Assembly (NCBI GenBank): GCA_002946415.1
Contig: NJPS01000048.1
Span: 310,001 to 374,000 of the forward strand
Origin: Rutstroemia sp. NJR-2017a BVV2
Lineage: Eukaryota > Ascomycota > Leotiomycetes > Helotiales > Rutstroemiaceae
DNA: 64,000 bases
Direction of reading: 5' to 3'
Part shown: positions 25,401 through 35,476 of the stretch, piece after piece
How the letters are laid out: every line of letters begins with the position of its first letter
How positions within the stretch are numbered: the first letter of the stretch is position 1
Notes under the pieces: generated by a model
Databases searched by the model: none
The model's input: the letters and a program-made list of their open reading frames with translations, nothing else
Told to the model about the DNA's origin: nothing
Translations under genes and position numbers: made by a program

Positions 25401-27426
25401 AAAGCCCGAAGCACAGATGACGAAGGAGGCTGAGGAGGGAAATGCAAGTGCTAAGAAGTTCATGAATGGCGGTGGATCGAGCACCTCCAATTTAATGAAG
25501 AACATCTTAGAGAGCCCAGACAAACCAACACGGACGACCAGCCCGGATCGAAAGATTGCAGGAGCTCCGAAACAAAGCTCGTCTACGGCAGATGCACCTC
25601 GCGTCAATCCGTTTGGAAATCTACCGGGCGCGGCTCCTTCACCTGCGAAATCGACGACCACCAGCTCTGCATTTGCACCAAAGGCCACCAGTACAACCAG
25701 CTCAACCCCTACCAAGCCTCCTACCTTTGCCGGTGCACCTGGTTCTACTACTCCATCCGGGTCCCCTGCTAAGCCACCTACGTTTGGGGGTGCTACTACC
25801 AGCGGGATCAAACCTCCAACATTTGCTGGTGCTCCCACTGGTGGAATCAAACCACCAACTTTCGGGGGTGCTGGCGCTACTAATTTCTTGGCTCAGTTTG
25901 GTCAACAAGCTGCTAAGAATGTTGAGGATGAAGAACGGAAGAGAATGGAAAGAGCCAAGGAAGAAGATATGGACTCTGATGATGATGAGGCTGAATGGGA
26001 AGCTAAGTACAAGGAGAAGCGAAAGGCAGAGTTGAAGGAGCTGGAAGGCCTTGCTAAAGGCTCAGCTGCTACTTTCGTACCTGGAAAGGGCTTTTCCTTT
26101 GGTGAGAAAAAATCCTCGGAAACTACCAAGTCCACTGAAGCCGATGCTGCGAAAGCCACACCTGCATCCGTCTTCTCTTCTTCCACTACCTCTGCATCGA
26201 AGCCATTATTCGGTTCAACTCAACCTACCGGTTCTGGTAACAGCATTTTTAGCTCTGCAAATGTTTCTGGGGCATCTAGTCCTGGTTTATTTTCTAGCGG
26301 AAATGGCTCTGTTCTCGAAGGCGCTGCAGGAAAGCCAGCTGCACCCACAAGCAACATCTTTGGCCATCTTTCCAAGGCTGATTTTAAGGCTGACGACGAA
26401 GATGAAAGTACTGATGATGAAGCGGATGGTAATGACGAGAAAAATGATCCAAGTTATGCTCCAAACGCAAGCACCGATGCCGCCGCTGAAGAAACCGGTG
26501 CTGGTATTGCTTCAACAAAGAAGCCAGCTGCTGAACCACCGAAGTTTAACTTTGGCTCTACTGCTACATCTGGTACCAGCACTCCTACTGGCGGGAATCT
26601 CTTCAGCCGAATGAGCAAAGAAACAACCCCAGTGGCGGAAAACAAGGAAAACTCCGAGCCAAAGTCTAACATATTTGGTAAAGCTGCGGCCAACCCATTT
26701 GCCAGTTCAATTGGTGGTGTTACTGCTGGTAGTCCCGGCGACAAGACTTGGAAACCGGATAGTCCAATCAAGTTCGGTACTGGGGCACCATCTGTTAGTG
26801 TCACTGAATCCACTCCACCGCCCAAGCCTTTCGCTGGCCTGTTCGGTAATACTTCAGGCGCTACCTTGGGCTCCTCCACCGCACCTACCACTGCTGGATT
26901 CCAATTCGGTGGGGCTAGTAATGCCTCATCGCTATTCCCCTCTGCTGCTCCATCTGCAGGCACCTCTAGAGCCACTTCTCCCGGCGGCACTACCGATGCC
27001 GACAGCGCAGCCGAGACTGAAGAGATGCCCAAAATGGAACAAGTCGACCTCACCAAAGCCGGCCCGGGTGAAGAAAACGAAGACGCAGTCCATGAAGTCC
27101 GCGCCAAAGCACTGAAATTCATCCCCAAATCAGGCGACGTAGCTCAACGCTGGGACACCAAAGGATTAGGCCCCTTACGTGTTCTTAAACATAAAACTAC
27201 AAACGTGACGCGTATTCTTATGCGTCAAGATCCTTCGGGTGTTATCGTTCTTAATAAGTCGCTGATTCCATCGTTCACGTATGAAGCGGCGGGGAAGACG
27301 ATGAAGGTTTTGGCGGCGTCGGATGTGGGTGAGGGTTTGGAGACTTGGGTGCTGCAGTTTAAGGATCAGGCGGCGGCGGAGGCGTTGGCGAAGTTCTTGG
27401 AGTCGAATAAGGTTCATAATAAGTGA
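22426..27426 (+). CDS. NUP2: FG-repeat nucleoporin with C-terminal Ran-binding domain (Nup2/Nup50 type)
   Basis: A single intron-less frame of 1,666 residues. The basic N-terminus (AARNIKAKPKRPIRRADGAL) resembles the importin-alpha-binding region of Nup2. Residues about 30-820 are Ser/Thr/Pro/Asn-rich with scattered FG, GLFG, NLFG and FGF motifs. A middle segment without FG (VNDETRREFELAEPTEDEMD, then MPINFNAEQRRQFHAGFRMR) may be folded. A second FG/basic part includes repeats PPTFAGAP/PPTFGGA, and a short charged helix (EDEERKRMERAKEEDMDSD) follows. The last about 120 residues form a RanBP1-type domain (EVRAKALKFIPKSGD, WDTKGLGPLRVLKHKTT, TRILMRQDPSGVIVLNKSLI, WVLQFKD). Nup2 sits at the nuclear basket and helps recycle importin-alpha and release cargo with Ran-GTP. 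The size is large compared with yeast Nup2 (about 720), mainly through extra FG sequence. Confidence 0.93.
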   Translation: MDNSLRANAAQLAARNIKAKPKRPIRRADGALAAPVSSENSGGGLFGGSVQSPGAFNFSAPTPAGISFPSPFGGFSGNQGSSDNEDPRADTTGEEEKRRSMKFGGSSADGSSVPLFATPNLNASFSANQTPNLFGGATNTQPTPAVGGFGFGSSTQNSAPSGNSGINFGATAPASSASTPFSFGATTSQSGANNSVPAFGGFGGTNSPSISEAPKSPFNFGSQQQSQPPSNPFSFNSPATQETSASTPDPSTYFHSFDQPSSILFDPTPGYLTPASTTSNLLLTAPIAQASTDRMASQYNIHLPASGPARPVPNPFLPYQQSTGVDHTLYPINNQQTHNLSQFQHSSQNVDAWGQRQSQSCNGFRAPIQGLQENQKFDSSHNPNQNYHPSSSESFTNNHAYQAPTNVSQSFSGPSTTNTSFSSTFGNFGAQNTNTAASFSGFGSSSMTEAASAPDKTPSLFAPATTSAPSTTNLFGTATTSAPSTSNLFGTATTSAPSTSNLFGTATTSAPSSSNMFGSTTATAPASTPNLFGTSTTAAPPSTSFSSTPNPFTSQSFPPASPAPSSQNMFASSTPATSNIFNQAKESSTPNIFGNLNQTSSQSSSQPESTPATNPFPGGLFGNLSKTSTTPDLFGHLNKPVDQQVSQPAPAATQEKPKSEPASLFSNANQAHSSPKPAVSIMNSPSTGFNFTDKFKFASLPSASQTQSSNAPATSVFAGFGQTNGSAASSSPFKPVDAPTSANQPPPSGMFGSLAPQAEKQNASQSLEKQQENPPAPASKPFGDTNGALTTTSESQSNGDNSKALVPSNVGLVNDETRREFELAEPTEDEMDAVMPINFNAEQRRQFHAGFRMRSLNKSMSNFFRKLPFHASPSKAMKWYGEKKESILAEYGLVTLAASKRALKDTEEDDDEDRENVSPGKRARTNGSSSQRSQRAQSPEKRSRSATGSQSQSQANGNSFMNAPSLKPRASSPVKSSSSRAAAPESSPNKKRKPEAQMTKEAEEGNASAKKFMNGGGSSTSNLMKNILESPDKPTRTTSPDRKIAGAPKQSSSTADAPRVNPFGNLPGAAPSPAKSTTTSSAFAPKATSTTSSTPTKPPTFAGAPGSTTPSGSPAKPPTFGGATTSGIKPPTFAGAPTGGIKPPTFGGAGATNFLAQFGQQAAKNVEDEERKRMERAKEEDMDSDDDEAEWEAKYKEKRKAELKELEGLAKGSAATFVPGKGFSFGEKKSSETTKSTEADAAKATPASVFSSSTTSASKPLFGSTQPTGSGNSIFSSANVSGASSPGLFSSGNGSVLEGAAGKPAAPTSNIFGHLSKADFKADDEDESTDDEADGNDEKNDPSYAPNASTDAAAEETGAGIASTKKPAAEPPKFNFGSTATSGTSTPTGGNLFSRMSKETTPVAENKENSEPKSNIFGKAAANPFASSIGGVTAGSPGDKTWKPDSPIKFGTGAPSVSVTESTPPPKPFAGLFGNTSGATLGSSTAPTTAGFQFGGASNASSLFPSAAPSAGTSRATSPGGTTDADSAAETEEMPKMEQVDLTKAGPGEENEDAVHEVRAKALKFIPKSGDVAQRWDTKGLGPLRVLKHKTTNVTRILMRQDPSGVIVLNKSLIPSFTYEAAGKTMKVLAASDVGEGLETWVLQFKDQAAAEALAKFLESNKVHNK
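23821..23988 (+). repeat. Four 42-bp tandem repeats inside the nucleoporin gene
   Basis: Four consecutive copies of a 42-bp unit encoding 14 residues (TSAPSTSNLFGTAT and variants), each bringing one NLFG/NMFG motif. The copies differ mostly at synonymous positions, so the array is not very recent. Copy number may vary between strains. Confidence 0.85.
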
Positions 27427-29007
27427 GCTTGTTTGTGGGGCTGCTTGGCTTGACTTGTATTATATTTGCACTATGCACTACTCGCCCTGGTGTCTGCAAG
27501 ACAGGGGAGTGGGTTGTACTTTCTTCACGAGCATTTTTTGTTGGAGGGAGGGAGGGGCGTATTGCTTGTTTGTGCTACTCTTATGAGATGAGATTTATGT
27601 TATGTGGTATGCGTGCATGCATAAGCGGTTGTGATGCGTTTGAATAGCGCTTGGGAGATTGGGTTGCTTTCGGGTCGTGCTTGAATGGATGGATGGATAC
27701 CGCGATGCTGCGTGAGATTTGAGATATGTCCAGATGGGTTGCGGGTTGGTTGAGTTATCCGATTATAGAGAAGAGAAAGTGAACGTTTATTGAGGAAGTG
27801 ATGGGTCTTTAATGTTGGGGGGAAACCTTGCATAGTTGTTTGCTTGTTTGTTTGCGAGAGTTGCGAGAGAGTTACGAGCTTGCATGATTGTTTATCTGCG
27901 AGAGAGTGATGGATGGAGGGATGCGATAACATAGGGCAAAGCAAAGCAAGGCAGAGCACGATCGATCAAGGGAAGGGGAAATGAAAAATAAAGCACACGG
28001 AATGGAACGGGATGAATGGGAAAAATTGGAGAATTGATGAAAGTTTATAATTGCACGGAATGGAATCGAAGTGAAGTGAATATATAGCATAGCGTTGCTC
28101 GTTTGTGTGTGTGTTATATTGTATAGATATATATGGTATTGAATCTTGGAACTCTGTGTTCTTTGGGGAGGTAGTGAGATGGGGATGCTTTGATGTGATG
28201 TGATATATATGTGGGGGTGGGTGAATTTTGAGTGTGGTTGGGTGTTTTTGGGTGAGACTTTTTGCTGTTCCTTCGAGTTATAGCTAGGTGGATAGGACAG
28301 ACACAGGAGTTAGAAAATAAAAGAGGTTAAGAGAATAGAAATCAAGAAGATATAATAATCAACCTCTTCCGTTCCTATTTCTCTCTCCTTGAGTATCCCC
28401 CGTATAAAGAAACATCATGCACAAACCGTCAATCTCAAACACCAACAAACTTCGATTCAGAAAGTATATCCATCAACCACCTCCCTGTCCCTCCTAGGAT
28501 TATAAAGATATAAAGATATATATATACACGCATCCTAAGAACTATACCCAGAGTTTATAGAATACCTCTAGATTTCTTCTCTTTTTCTCTTGTGCTATTC
28601 TACATCGTGCAACTTATCATATATACATCATTCTGCTTCCCTTAACCCGCACACGCCGTGAGACGAGTGGGTGGATGGATGAAGCAACTAGTTGACTGGC
28701 TTGAGTTGGTCGTCGCCGCATCTCGTTATATGCGCTGTGATGGATAGCGAGCCACATGATAGCCGTGTTTCGTTATCTGGAATATTTCCTCCCGTCATCT
28801 TTGTCGTTCCCCGTCTCTTCTCCAGGAGCATAGGAGTATGCGTGTACTATACCTACTACCCCTTGTTGATATACATACGCGCCACTGCGTGGCTCGGGTA
28901 GCTAGCGAGTGTGCTTAACTAGGCACTACACAGCATGCATCTACATAGCTTCTCCTCCTCAACTACCCTCAATACACTGTATCACATCCCTATCTCTATC
29001 TCAAAAC
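27427..29007. other. Convergent intergenic region
   Basis: 1.6 kb between the convergent nucleoporin (+) and predicted mitochondrial (-) genes. It is G-rich on the + strand to about 28280, then AT-rich, with TA-rich runs near 28110-28140 and 28505-28530. It presumably includes both 3' UTRs. No gene is seen. Confidence 0.45.
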
Positions 29008-30065
29008 TCAACCTCGCCCCCCAATCACTCCCAAAATATCCTTCCCTACCCCCTCATTCCGCACTCCCTCCTTCCCCTCCGCCTTCCCCTTCCCCCTCAC
29101 AAATCTCCTCAACCCCCCCATCACCCCCCTCCCCCTCCCCCTCCCCTCCCTCCTCTCCAAATCCCTCTCCATCAACCTCCACGGCGCATTCATATTTTCC
29201 GCCCCCGCTCCCGTGCCCCCCTCCTCATCCAATCTCCGTCTCCGTCCCAAATTATCCCCGCTCTCCCAATCGCACAGCCCAGCGCGTCCCATACCGATAT
29301 TCAGCGGAAGGTTCTTCGCCAGATGCGCGGCGATGGCGCTGCGGAGGGGGGTGACCGGCCGGAACGGGTGGTATAACGGGTTTGTGGAGAGAGAGAGGAT
29401 GTGCTCGGGGTGGGAGAAGGTGGTGGGGTTGAGGGTTAGGGAGAAGGTTTGAGAGGGAGGGTCGTTTGGGTTGGGGGAGGAGGAAGAGAGTTCGTTTTGG
29501 GTTTCGCTTTCGGATTTGTTTTCTTGTTCGCTGTCGGAGGTATTGGGTGAGGAGGCTGAAGCGTCGGGAGCCGACAAGGGGGGATCGGCAACGGTGTTGA
29601 CGGGCCCGGATGTAAGCTGATAGCGAATTGGCGATGCGTTTATAATCTCTTTGACAGAGGCTGCGGAAGCGAATATACCGAAAAATGAATTGGGAATGGG
29701 TTCGAGTGGGTGGTGCTGTTTTCGTATCATTAGCTATCTTTCTCTCCTACACCTTTTCCCTCCCCCCACCCCGCCCCTCTCCCTCATCTCCCCTTCAACC
29801 TCCCTTCCTATCCCCATCCCAAAAACCCCCCAAAAACAAAAAACAAAAACCAAATGAAACCCCTAAAACGCACCTTCAAACACCTAAACATAACCACCTC
29901 CCCAAACCCCTCCAGCACCCTGAGCACCTCCCTCCGCTCCGCGAGCGTGCGCGCAGTGGGATGCGCTTTTACATGGACGGTGCGGGACGCGAGCTCTGCG
30001 GCCGTGTGTGCGGTAGTAGCAGGAGCGTTGCGGGCGAGGGAGCGGAGGAGGGGAGTTGGGCGCAT
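29008..30065 (-). CDS. Predicted mitochondrial protein of unknown function
   Basis: Two exons on the minus strand: 29874-30065 and 29008-29715, 299 residues. The intron 29716-29873 (158 bp) has donor GTGCGT and a CTAAT branch site. Splicing gives EVVMFRCLKHHPLEPIPNSF, which joins the two halves in frame. The N-terminus (MRPTPLLRSLARNAPATTAH) is basic and rich in Ser/Ala/Leu, a likely mitochondrial targeting peptide. The segment RTVHVKAHPTARTLAERREV, followed after the junction by FFGIFASAASVKEIINASPI, has the spacing of a beta-alpha-beta RRM-like fold, suggesting RNA binding. The C-terminal half is Ser/Pro-rich, then has a stretch LYHPFRPVTPLRSAIAAHLA, and ends basic and Gly/Arg-rich. Function is unknown; the RRM-like call is inference. 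Confidence 0.7.
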
Positions 30066-31158
30066 TGTATGTGAGCTGCTGAGAGGGAAGAGGGGTAAGA
30101 TGGAAGAGTACTCGTATGAATGGGTTTGCGGAGTTTTTGGCTTAGAGGGTGGGTTAGAGGGTGGGTTAGAGGGGGATGGATTTAATTGAGAGAGGTGTGC
30201 GTACACCCCAATTGACTAGAATCTAAATGTACGAGGGGAAAAGAGTGACAGTATGAGTTGTTATTGAAGAACTGCGATGCGATGCGGGATGCGATGGAAG
30301 GGTGAAGTTGGGTTGAAATTTCTGGTGGCCGGGATCGGACAAGTGTGCAGTATCCGTCCCGCGTGTAGAAACTCTACGAACAAGTCAAGTCAAGTAAATT
30401 CAACAACTATTTATTTATAGTTTGGCTTCTCTACAGTATCCTGTGCCATGGAGTCGGGAATACTAGTTTGATTGTAGAGTTTGCTTTACTCTGTTTCGTT
30501 TTAATATAGTTGGAAGTCTCTTCATAATCTTATGCAAAGTATCTTGAACGTTAATAAACCTAATAGATGCAAGCTCATCGGAACTGCTGGGAAGACCTCA
30601 CTCAAGCTATGGTTCTAGATGGTTGCTGGGCAAAGCATTATTTGAGTGCAAAGCGTCTTGCTGGTCCACATTCACATATCATCGTCACATAGAAGTCACT
30701 CAAACGGAACATATATGAAGCCATGAAGAAAATCCATTATCGTGCTTCAAACACCACACTAATAATAAATCCTCCAATCCACCATCCAGCCAGAAGTGGC
30801 ATATCATCTACCCAATCCAGATCGGACTTAATAAATATGTCCTAATCATCGACCCAAAACCAAAGTAACCCGGGGGTATAGTATAGCAGAACAGACTCAA
30901 GCTCCCATAGCGAGTCCGTATATAAAGATGCCTTATTCATCAGATCCCATCCCATTCCAATCCAATTGAGAACCCCTAAGCCCAGGTTCAGTTGCCGTGA
31001 GGCTCATCCTGTATATCCCATCCCACCGCCCATTTGAAACGCCATCCTTCAGAGGCTCTAAAGGTATAATTGAGAAAGCAAAAGAAGAAAAAGGTGGAAA
31101 TTTATACAATCGCTAGAAGAAGAAGAAATGAAGAGAAAGATAACCCCGTCCACAAAAT
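30066..31158. other. Intergenic region
   Basis: 1.1 kb between two minus-strand genes. A short duplicated GGGTGGGTTAGAG unit near 30150-30175 lies in the leader of the mitochondrial-protein gene. Nothing else was recognised. Confidence 0.4.
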
Positions 31159-31998
31159 TTACTCCACAACCTTCCCGACTCTCCCCTGTCTCCTAATCCT
31201 CATTCTCGGCAACTTCGCAACCTTCGCTCTCCCACTTCCTACAGTCTCCATACTCGTCCTGCACCTCAACCCATGCTTCCTAATCCCACTTGGTGTACTC
31301 GCTCGTCTGAGAGAAGTGCCCAGATCCTCAGAATCCTTGTCGGAACTGTCACCCTCTACGTATCCCTCATCAATGTCATTTGCGTGCACAACCGTGTTCA
31401 TCCACTTCCTCCTCGCTTTCTCGATTTCCATTTCTGTCGTATCGATATCGTCCGGGGTATCAGGATCGACTTCTAGACGTGCAGAATGTGAAGGGAGTGG
31501 TGAGACTGCGAGATTGGATTTGGAGAGCGGCTTGCGCAAACAGCATTGCGAGTTATTGTTTAGCATGTCCTCGACCAAGGTGTTGATGTCGCGGATGTGT
31601 GCGCCGGAAGATTGAAGCTGTACGTTGATTTGACGTTGGAGTCGTCGACAAGCTAAGGTACCGTTGCGCGAGGGTGGTAGAACGGGAGTGGTGGGCATGG
31701 AGTGTGTGGTGGAGACGGGAGAGGACATTTCCGAGTCATCGCATAAAGAAGGTGGTGGTGATAGATATTGTCGGGATGGAATGTCTCTTGTGTTGTCGGA
31801 GAAGAATGATGACTGGTTGAATTGATATACTATATCGCTGATCGGTGAGGGTTGTTGTTTGGATTCCTCGAAAAATGGATATGATCCCGAAGATGGAGAG
31901 AGAGGCGCCGGGAAGGAGTCATCCCTTGGCGAGGGTTGATCGTCGTCATATTGATATGGGTTGGTCGGAGCCGCCCCGAATGTGAAATTCTCGAACAT
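31159..31998 (-). CDS. Hypothetical fungal protein, Ser/Pro-rich
   Basis: A single 279-residue frame from the ATG at 31998. The N-terminal 100 residues are disordered (Asp/Pro/Ser-rich with SPP and SPS motifs). A more conserved-looking helical stretch follows, RRLQRQINVQLQSSGAHIRD and NTLVEDMLNNN, then an acidic region (EVDPDTPDDIDTTEMEIEKA). Two blocks stand out: ARRKWMNTVVHANDIDEGYV, and the basic C-terminus RAKVAKLPRMRIRRQGRVGK, which could be a nuclear localisation signal. The order of acidic and basic segments and the length support a real gene. No family was recognised and no function is proposed. Confidence 0.7.
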   Translation of the reverse strand: MFENFTFGAAPTNPYQYDDDQPSPRDDSFPAPLSPSSGSYPFFEESKQQPSPISDIVYQFNQSSFFSDNTRDIPSRQYLSPPPSLCDDSEMSSPVSTTHSMPTTPVLPPSRNGTLACRRLQRQINVQLQSSGAHIRDINTLVEDMLNNNSQCCLRKPLSKSNLAVSPLPSHSARLEVDPDTPDDIDTTEMEIEKARRKWMNTVVHANDIDEGYVEGDSSDKDSEDLGTSLRRASTPSGIRKHGLRCRTSMETVGSGRAKVAKLPRMRIRRQGRVGKVVE

Positions 31999-32247
31999 AT
32001 TGATTGATCTTTCGTTGTAAACCCTTAACTCGAGGAATAAATGTTCGTGGTAACAAATAGTTGCGCGCTGGGTTGTGACTCTGCGTCGGTAGGAAGGTAA
32101 ACCAACTAGGCGACCAAATGTTGGTGAGATCTGGATGTCAACCTAGATAGCCTTATGATATGATGATAAATGAGGACTGATGTAAGAGTAATGAACGCGA
32201 CTCCTATTATTTCGTAAGATTAAATAAAAGATTGCAGATGTCCAGAA

Positions 32248-32610
32248 TCAAGAGCCGTTCTCGTCATTTAAGAGATCGATGGGACCCTTATCCCTTTTAA
32301 AAAGGCCATTCGAGATGCGACCTAGAAGGCTTCGAAATGGTCGGCCAGTGTTCGCCTGGGACATGGACATGGGCCTTGAGCTAGCAAAGTGGAGACTGGA
32401 AGAACTCATCCTTGGGCGATAGATCAACTTGTTATTTTGTTCAGCCTTAGCTTGATAACCTTTTACCAGAAGAAGGCCGAATCCGAGCTTGGTGTCCTTT
32501 TCGAGCCAGGGTAAGGGGTCGAATTCTTTCCATTCTTCGGGACGGTGGCAAAATAGGGAGAGTCTTGAGAAATGATTGGTGGAGATGCAGCCATCGTCAT
32601 CTCTCCACAT
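32248..32610 (-). CDS. Possible small hypothetical protein
   Basis: Open frame of about 120 residues if started at the ATG at 32610; the frame is open upstream to a stop near 32634 with a possible splice acceptor, so a 5' exon may be missing. The sequence starts MWRDDDGCISTNHFSRLSLF and continues with EWKEFDPLPWLEKDTKLGFG, which looks more protein-like than a random frame. It ends in a basic segment and an acidic tail. No family was recognised. Codon evidence is weak because the frame is short. Confidence 0.33.
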   Translation of the reverse strand: MWRDDDGCISTNHFSRLSLFCHRPEEWKEFDPLPWLEKDTKLGFGLLLVKGYQAKAEQNNKLIYRPRMSSSSLHFASSRPMSMSQANTGRPFRSLLGRISNGLFKRDKGPIDLLNDENGS

Positions 32611-35125
32611 CCATGTCTTGGCCAGCAATATCTAGCGTGGCACTAAAGTAATTTTGCTCCCAGCTTCTGGGAAAAATGGGTTTTTGTTTTTCTTTCCACC
32701 ATCCGGCGCTCATTGGCTGGAGAGTCCGAATAGCTCCAGATACTTCCTGGGCTGCCCGAATACCCTTGGAATTGTGCTATGGCTATGTTGTGCACGATCC
32801 CTTTCCCTTCTGTTTTCCTGCTCTGCTTTGAAGTTGTCACTTGTCACCTGTACATTTGTAACACCGGTATCCATGAACCAAGACTGCGGGTTAAGATGGG
32901 GTCAAACACGAAGATAAGAATATTTCGAAACAATCTCGGCGACGGGAAGCATACGGAGAAAATTATGATTATGATTCTACGAAGTCATGGTGGAACAGGA
33001 GAGAAAACACAAACCATCCAAAAACAATCAAAGGGCAAAGGGCGCTTCGACCATCGCAGCGATGACATAGGGGGCGTCATTTTCTGTTCTCTCAAAGGTT
33101 CGATTATTGATTGATTGGGGGAGAATGCATGATTGGGTATGGAAGTAAACAAGCACCCGCACCCCGTACAAGTATCGTCTGGCGCTTTGATGAACCTTCC
33201 CGACTGAGCGGCAGTTTTTGGGAGCCCAGCGGGGCCTGGCTCGAAGAATGGGCGTTTCGCGAAAGAGCCGGCCAACCGCTGGCCAGCCTTTTCGAGCTGG
33301 TGACAATGGGCCGGACCACTCAATAGACTGAGCACACAGCTCGCACAGCTCGCACAGCTCGAAGTTCCAGTAAAAGTCTTCCAGCACAGCGGTACAGCTA
33401 CGAGCGAACAGCGAGAATTAACACATGTGCGGTGCATTGATTGGGTTTTGGGTTTTGGGCTTTGCTGGACCAGATAGGAAAAGAAACACCTTCCTAGCTA
33501 TTGTCTCTTCCATTGGCTGTGTGGGCAGGTCAGCAGCTGAACACCTCTCTCGGTATATCCTCCATCCCGTGATCTTCCAGACGGCAAAGAAGGGAATCTG
33601 TAGGATTCGTGTACTTAGTATTATCCCGTGCTGAATGGAGATGGAGAGGTATGACGTTGGTGGCAGCCGATTGTAACCCTTCCTCTTCAAAAATGACTCC
33701 TCTCCTACACACAGTGTTACTGTAGCAGAATGACAAAACGGCCTGGTAAAAGGGCCCATCCACAATCCTGCGAAGTATACGACTTTCCCCCACCCAGAAG
33801 GACGCAGCAAATAAGAGCCATGGTTTGCCCCGAGCTCTCCCTGTTGCTCTTCGTATCCCCTCCATGCAGACGCAGGTCGATGGGTGGATGGGTAGGTGCA
33901 GCCCGCCTATCAGGCTTATCGTACAGCATGCCATGTCATGCCATGCAACCGCACTTTTTGGACACAGCACAAGCAACAACAGGCAAGGTTGCAGTTGATC
34001 CTTCCAGAAGGCCGCTAGAAGGATCCAACAGGTAACGATCAGTTGTCCATCAAACGCTGTGGTTCCATACAGAGCACACTCCCGCGGAAGGCGACAAAGC
34101 GTATGCACCGAATGCACCGAATGCACCGAACGTTTGATAAAAAGCACCGATTGTTTGAACCAAGCTCAACTATACGATACCATATACTTAGTACTGCAAT
34201 CGACGGAACGGCCGGACCAATCCAAACGCAATATGCCTTTCAGCCGACCAGCGGAGACAAATTCTCTTCAGCGAATCGATTGTCGCCATCAGACAGCAAG
34301 GCTACTTTCTCCTACACCCACCACCCACCACCCAAGGTCGCACAGTTGACCTGCTGCACCACAAGTATTGGACATTCGCTCTCGGCGGCAATATCGAGAC
34401 CACCTTTGCCAGTTTTGCCTTACCACACCTTTCTGCACCTTTCTGCCACACCTTAGCTGCTGGTAAGCAAATGATAATCCGGCACTTTTCATAAGGTAGG
34501 CATTGCATTTCATGCATCACGATACCCGTTGCAAAGATCTGCACCCGATCGGCAGCGCGGAGTTCTAGTTCTAGTTCATGCTCTCCCAATCGTCGCGCCC
34601 CCACGAGGCACATGAGACAAAGCCGGAAAGGTAATTTTAGCTGTATCCAAGCCCTGTTGCCGATCTATTACTCAGTTCGATGCCGAGCGCCGTAATTCGA
34701 ATATTCTTAGGTTAATTTGCGCTGTCTGAGATTACATAAGGCTTTTTTGCCACCATAGCCGGGGGGCTTAGGATACACTAGCTACAGTAGCATGTGATTT
34801 GATTTACACCAGCCACTCTGAGCAAGCCACAGTGGGCTCGCCCCTTTTCATGTTAGTGTGCTTTCCAGGAATAGTAATTTGGATGTTCGAGGTTTGCTTT
34901 TGGGGAGTGACGAATCATTTCACGAGAACTTTGAGCACCACACGACCACACGATTGAAGCTAAGGATTATTGACGATTGAACGAACGACGAGACGTGTAG
35001 ACGGAAGGAATAATTCTGCGGAAAACGAAGATTGGAATCTGATTGATACGCATACGCATACGCAAACGCCTTCGCGCGCAAAAGTTGGCACGATCCCCAA
35101 ACCATCAATCCAAACAACCTCCAAA
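32611..35125. other. Long spacer with short repeats
   Basis: 2.5 kb without a recognised gene. The longest frames (up to 205 codons on the minus strand at 33530-34147) are poor in protein-like features and read through simple repeats. The region holds GCACAGCTC repeats near 33333-33360, CATGCCATGT repeats near 33928-33945 and a 9-bp array at 34103-34129. The right end is the promoter of the Kre1-like gene. Confidence 0.45.
34103..34129. repeat. Three 9-bp tandem repeats (ATGCACCGA)
   Basis: Three perfect head-to-tail copies of ATGCACCGA, followed by ACG. They lie about 1 kb upstream of the Kre1-like gene. A 9-bp period would be coding-neutral, but no real reading frame is seen here. Confidence 0.9.
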
Positions 35126-35476
35126 ATGCACACCCCCTCCCTCCTCCTCCTCGCGCTCTCCTTCCCCTCTCTTATAGCCGCACAAGCCGCGCTAGGAGGC
35201 GGCAACGCGGGCACCTCAGCAGCAACGCAGATGGCGGTTACGACGCCCGGCGCACAGTCGCTGGTTACGACGGGGGGGACTACCACGGTGGTGGTCATGG
35301 ACTATACGCAGACGTTTGCGAGCACGGCGTTGGGGACGTGGGCGTTGGGGGCGACGCCCTTGGTGGGGAGTATTGGGTTGGGGACGATTCAGGGGACGGT
35401 GGGGAAGAGGGCGGTGGAGACGGGTGCGGCGGCGGCGGGTGTGGGGGGGAGGGAGGAGAAGAGGTGGTTTTGGTAG
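35126..35476 (+). CDS. Small secreted Kre1-like cell-wall protein
   Basis: 116 residues, single exon, ATG at 35126. An N-terminal signal peptide is clear (MHTPSLLLLALSFPSLIAAQ, cleavage near AAQA). The central block TTTVVVMDYTQTFAST followed by ATPLVGSIGLGTIQGTVG matches the conserved core of the fungal Kre1 family, which acts in beta-1,6-glucan assembly and as a wall protein (the family is known in yeast as the K1 toxin receptor). Unusually there is no C-terminal hydrophobic GPI signal: the protein ends Gly/Ala-rich and then REEKRWFW. Two KR pairs (VGKRAV and EEKRWF) could be Kex2 sites. The lack of a GPI tail suggests free secretion or a missed 3' exon. Kre1 similarity is recognised from the motif only. 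Confidence 0.72.
   Translation: MHTPSLLLLALSFPSLIAAQAALGGGNAGTSAATQMAVTTPGAQSLVTTGGTTTVVVMDYTQTFASTALGTWALGATPLVGSIGLGTIQGTVGKRAVETGAAAAGVGGREEKRWFW

Noticed and set aside
28900..29400. Pro/Ser-rich + strand frames opposite the mitochondrial-protein gene
   Set aside because: Antisense to the second exon of a spliced minus-strand gene with a targeting peptide and conserved-looking blocks.
33530..34147. 205-codon minus-strand frame
   Set aside because: It reads through simple repeats (HSVHSVH) and has no domain, no splice pattern and many Cys/Trp typical of chance frames. Neighbouring frames on both strands are equally long.
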